The position numbers and the translations under genes are program-made. Of a DNA stretch of 64,000 nucleotides, positions 63,119-64,000 are shown in pieces. Positions within the stretch are counted from its first letter, which is position 1, and each line of letters starts with the position of its first letter. The notes beneath the pieces are model-generated. The model worked only from the letters and a program-made list of their open reading frames with translations. It was not told the origin of the DNA and searched no databases. The stretch comes from Planctomycetota bacterium (GTDB lineage: Bacteria; Planctomycetota; Phycisphaerae; UBA1845): the NCBI GenBank assembly GCA_029558835.1, contig JAKQDH010000154.1, positions 1 to 64,000 of the forward strand. Direction: 5' to 3'.

Positions 63119-64000
63119 ATGACGATTCTGCTGTGGATCGGTTTCATCGTCTTCGTCCTGTTGATGCTGGCCATTGACCTGGGCATCTTCAACCGCCAGG
63201 CCCACGTCATCAGCGCCCGCGAGGCCCTTGCCTGGACCGTGGTGTGGATCGTCTGCGCCCTGTTGTTCAACGTCCTGGTCTACTACCTGTACACACACCA
63301 CTGGCTGGGCATCGGCAAGGACATCGGTCACGAGCTGAGCGGGAGCGAGGCGGCCGTGCAGTTCTTTACCGGCTACGTGATCGAGAAATCGCTCAGCCTC
63401 GACAACATCTTCGTGATTGCCCTGATCTTCGCCTATTTCCAGATTCCCCGCATGTATCAGCATCGCGTGCTGATGTGGGGCGTGCTGGGGGCGCTGGTGC
63501 TGCGCGGGGTGATGATCGGGGCGGGCGTGGCCCTCATCCGGCGCTTCGAGTGGATCATTTACGTGTTCGGCGTGCTGCTGCTGGCGACGGCCGTCAAGAT
63601 GCTCATGGCCCAAAGGGAGAACATCGAGCCGGATCGCAACCCGCTCATCCGCCTGGCCCGCCGTTTCTACCCGGTGACACCGGAGTTGCAGGGGCAGAAG
63701 TTCTTCGTGCGTATGGACGGTCGGCGGGCGATCACGCCGCTGTTTCTGGTGCTGCTGATGGTGGAAAGCACGGACGTGCTCTTTGCGGTGGACTCGATCC
63801 CGGCGATTTTCGCCATCACGCGCGACCCGTTCCTGGTGTTTACCTCGAACGTTTTCGCCATTCTCGGGCTGCGTTCGTTGTACTTTGCGCTGGCCAGCCT
63901 GCTCGACAAGTTCCGCTACCTCAAGACCAGCCTGGTGTTCATCCTGGCGTTCGTGGGGGTGAAGATGCTGCTTTCGCACCATCATCCGATTCCGACCGCG
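63119..64000 (+). CDS. TerC/Alx-family membrane protein (partial, runs off the window)
   Basis: The reading frame from ATG 63119 stays open to the window end (294 codons) and lacks a stop, so it is truncated by the window. The product has multiple membrane segments with the acidic signature residues of TerC: MLAIDLGIFN, GYVIEKSLSLDNIFVIALIF, and LLMVESTDVLFAVDSIPAIF, followed by TRDPFLVFTSNVFAILGLRS. TerC-family proteins have been linked to metal export (Mn2+) and tellurite resistance; the neighbouring corA supports a divalent-metal role. Most of the protein (usual length about 310-330) is present. Confidence 0.93.
   Translation, partial: MTILLWIGFIVFVLLMLAIDLGIFNRQAHVISAREALAWTVVWIVCALLFNVLVYYLYTHHWLGIGKDIGHELSGSEAAVQFFTGYVIEKSLSLDNIFVIALIFAYFQIPRMYQHRVLMWGVLGALVLRGVMIGAGVALIRRFEWIIYVFGVLLLATAVKMLMAQRENIEPDRNPLIRLARRFYPVTPELQGQKFFVRMDGRRAITPLFLVLLMVESTDVLFAVDSIPAIFAITRDPFLVFTSNVFAILGLRSLYFALASLLDKFRYLKTSLVFILAFVGVKMLLSHHHPIPTA

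Noticed and set aside
61955..63985. Long open frame on the minus strand opposite corA and the terC-like gene
   Set aside because: It is antisense to two clear membrane-protein genes; its His/Gln/Arg-rich composition is the usual shadow of GC-rich third positions.

Overview
The window is GC-rich (not computed; by eye well above 60%) and reads as a chromosome segment of a member of the Planctomycetota. The evidence is the secreted proteins with dockerin-like, thrombospondin type-3 and IPTL-CTERM-like ends, the FHA/SpoIIE-type phosphatase, the pseudopilin-tailed and zinc-ribbon hypothetical proteins, and an L-arabinokinase-type GHMP kinase. No rRNA, tRNA, CRISPR array, prophage or intact insertion sequence was seen. 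Order-level placement is not possible from this alone.

Layout. 0-7 kb: arginyl-tRNA synthetase (argS), two secreted proteins of unknown role, and a three-gene cassette carrying a TIGR04255-like protein. 7-15 kb: thiC under a TPP riboswitch, an HDOD protein, one flagellin gene with its own terminator, a PilT-type ATPase and a coiled-coil membrane protein. 15-18 kb: a small TPR protein, then a tightly coupled AlbA_2/HATPase plus ParA-like pair. 18-27 kb: housekeeping genes (phosphoglycolate-phosphatase-like HAD, GHMP sugar kinase, bifunctional nuclease, panB, hsp20-lon, an RlmI-like methyltransferase). 27-33 kb: an MFS transporter, then a sugar ABC importer (binding protein and two permeases, no ATPase gene) followed by a GH172 enzyme. 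33-41 kb: a MITE-like element, a GH13 homologue that has lost its catalytic residues, ispH, a FHA/SpoIIE phosphatase and a hydrolase-like secreted protein. 41-52 kb: a transcription/translation operon (nusA, infB, zinc-ribbon membrane protein, ylxP, rbfA, a HhH-GPD pseudoenzyme, a giant TPR lipoprotein). Before it lies a roughly 340-nt leader with a consensus promoter and an intrinsic terminator. 52-57 kb: yebC, rubrerythrin, and a fur/perR-cytochrome c peroxidase pair. 57-64 kb: two secreted proteins with C-terminal anchoring modules, mutY, corA and the start of a terC-like gene.

The most striking feature is the intergenic DNA. At least four repeat systems are interleaved: (1) a composite palindromic element with termini GGTGGCATG...CATGCCACC, nine copies; (2) arrays of degenerate 7-bp units in four sequence families, eight arrays, one of them inside the argS coding sequence; (3) a hairpin cluster built on CGCCCTCCGGGCG and a CCAGGGACT palindrome, two copies; (4) a CGCTTCCGCTCGGGCTC motif. 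There is also one 107-bp element with 15-bp terminal inverted repeats and a 4-bp target duplication. Two genes (the sugar-binding lipoprotein and mutY) appear to have their start regions rebuilt by the composite repeat.

Candidates for undescribed biology are the repeat systems, the nusA leader RNA, the AlbA_2-ParA pair, the TIGR04255 cassette, and three proteins on known enzyme folds that lack catalytic residues.
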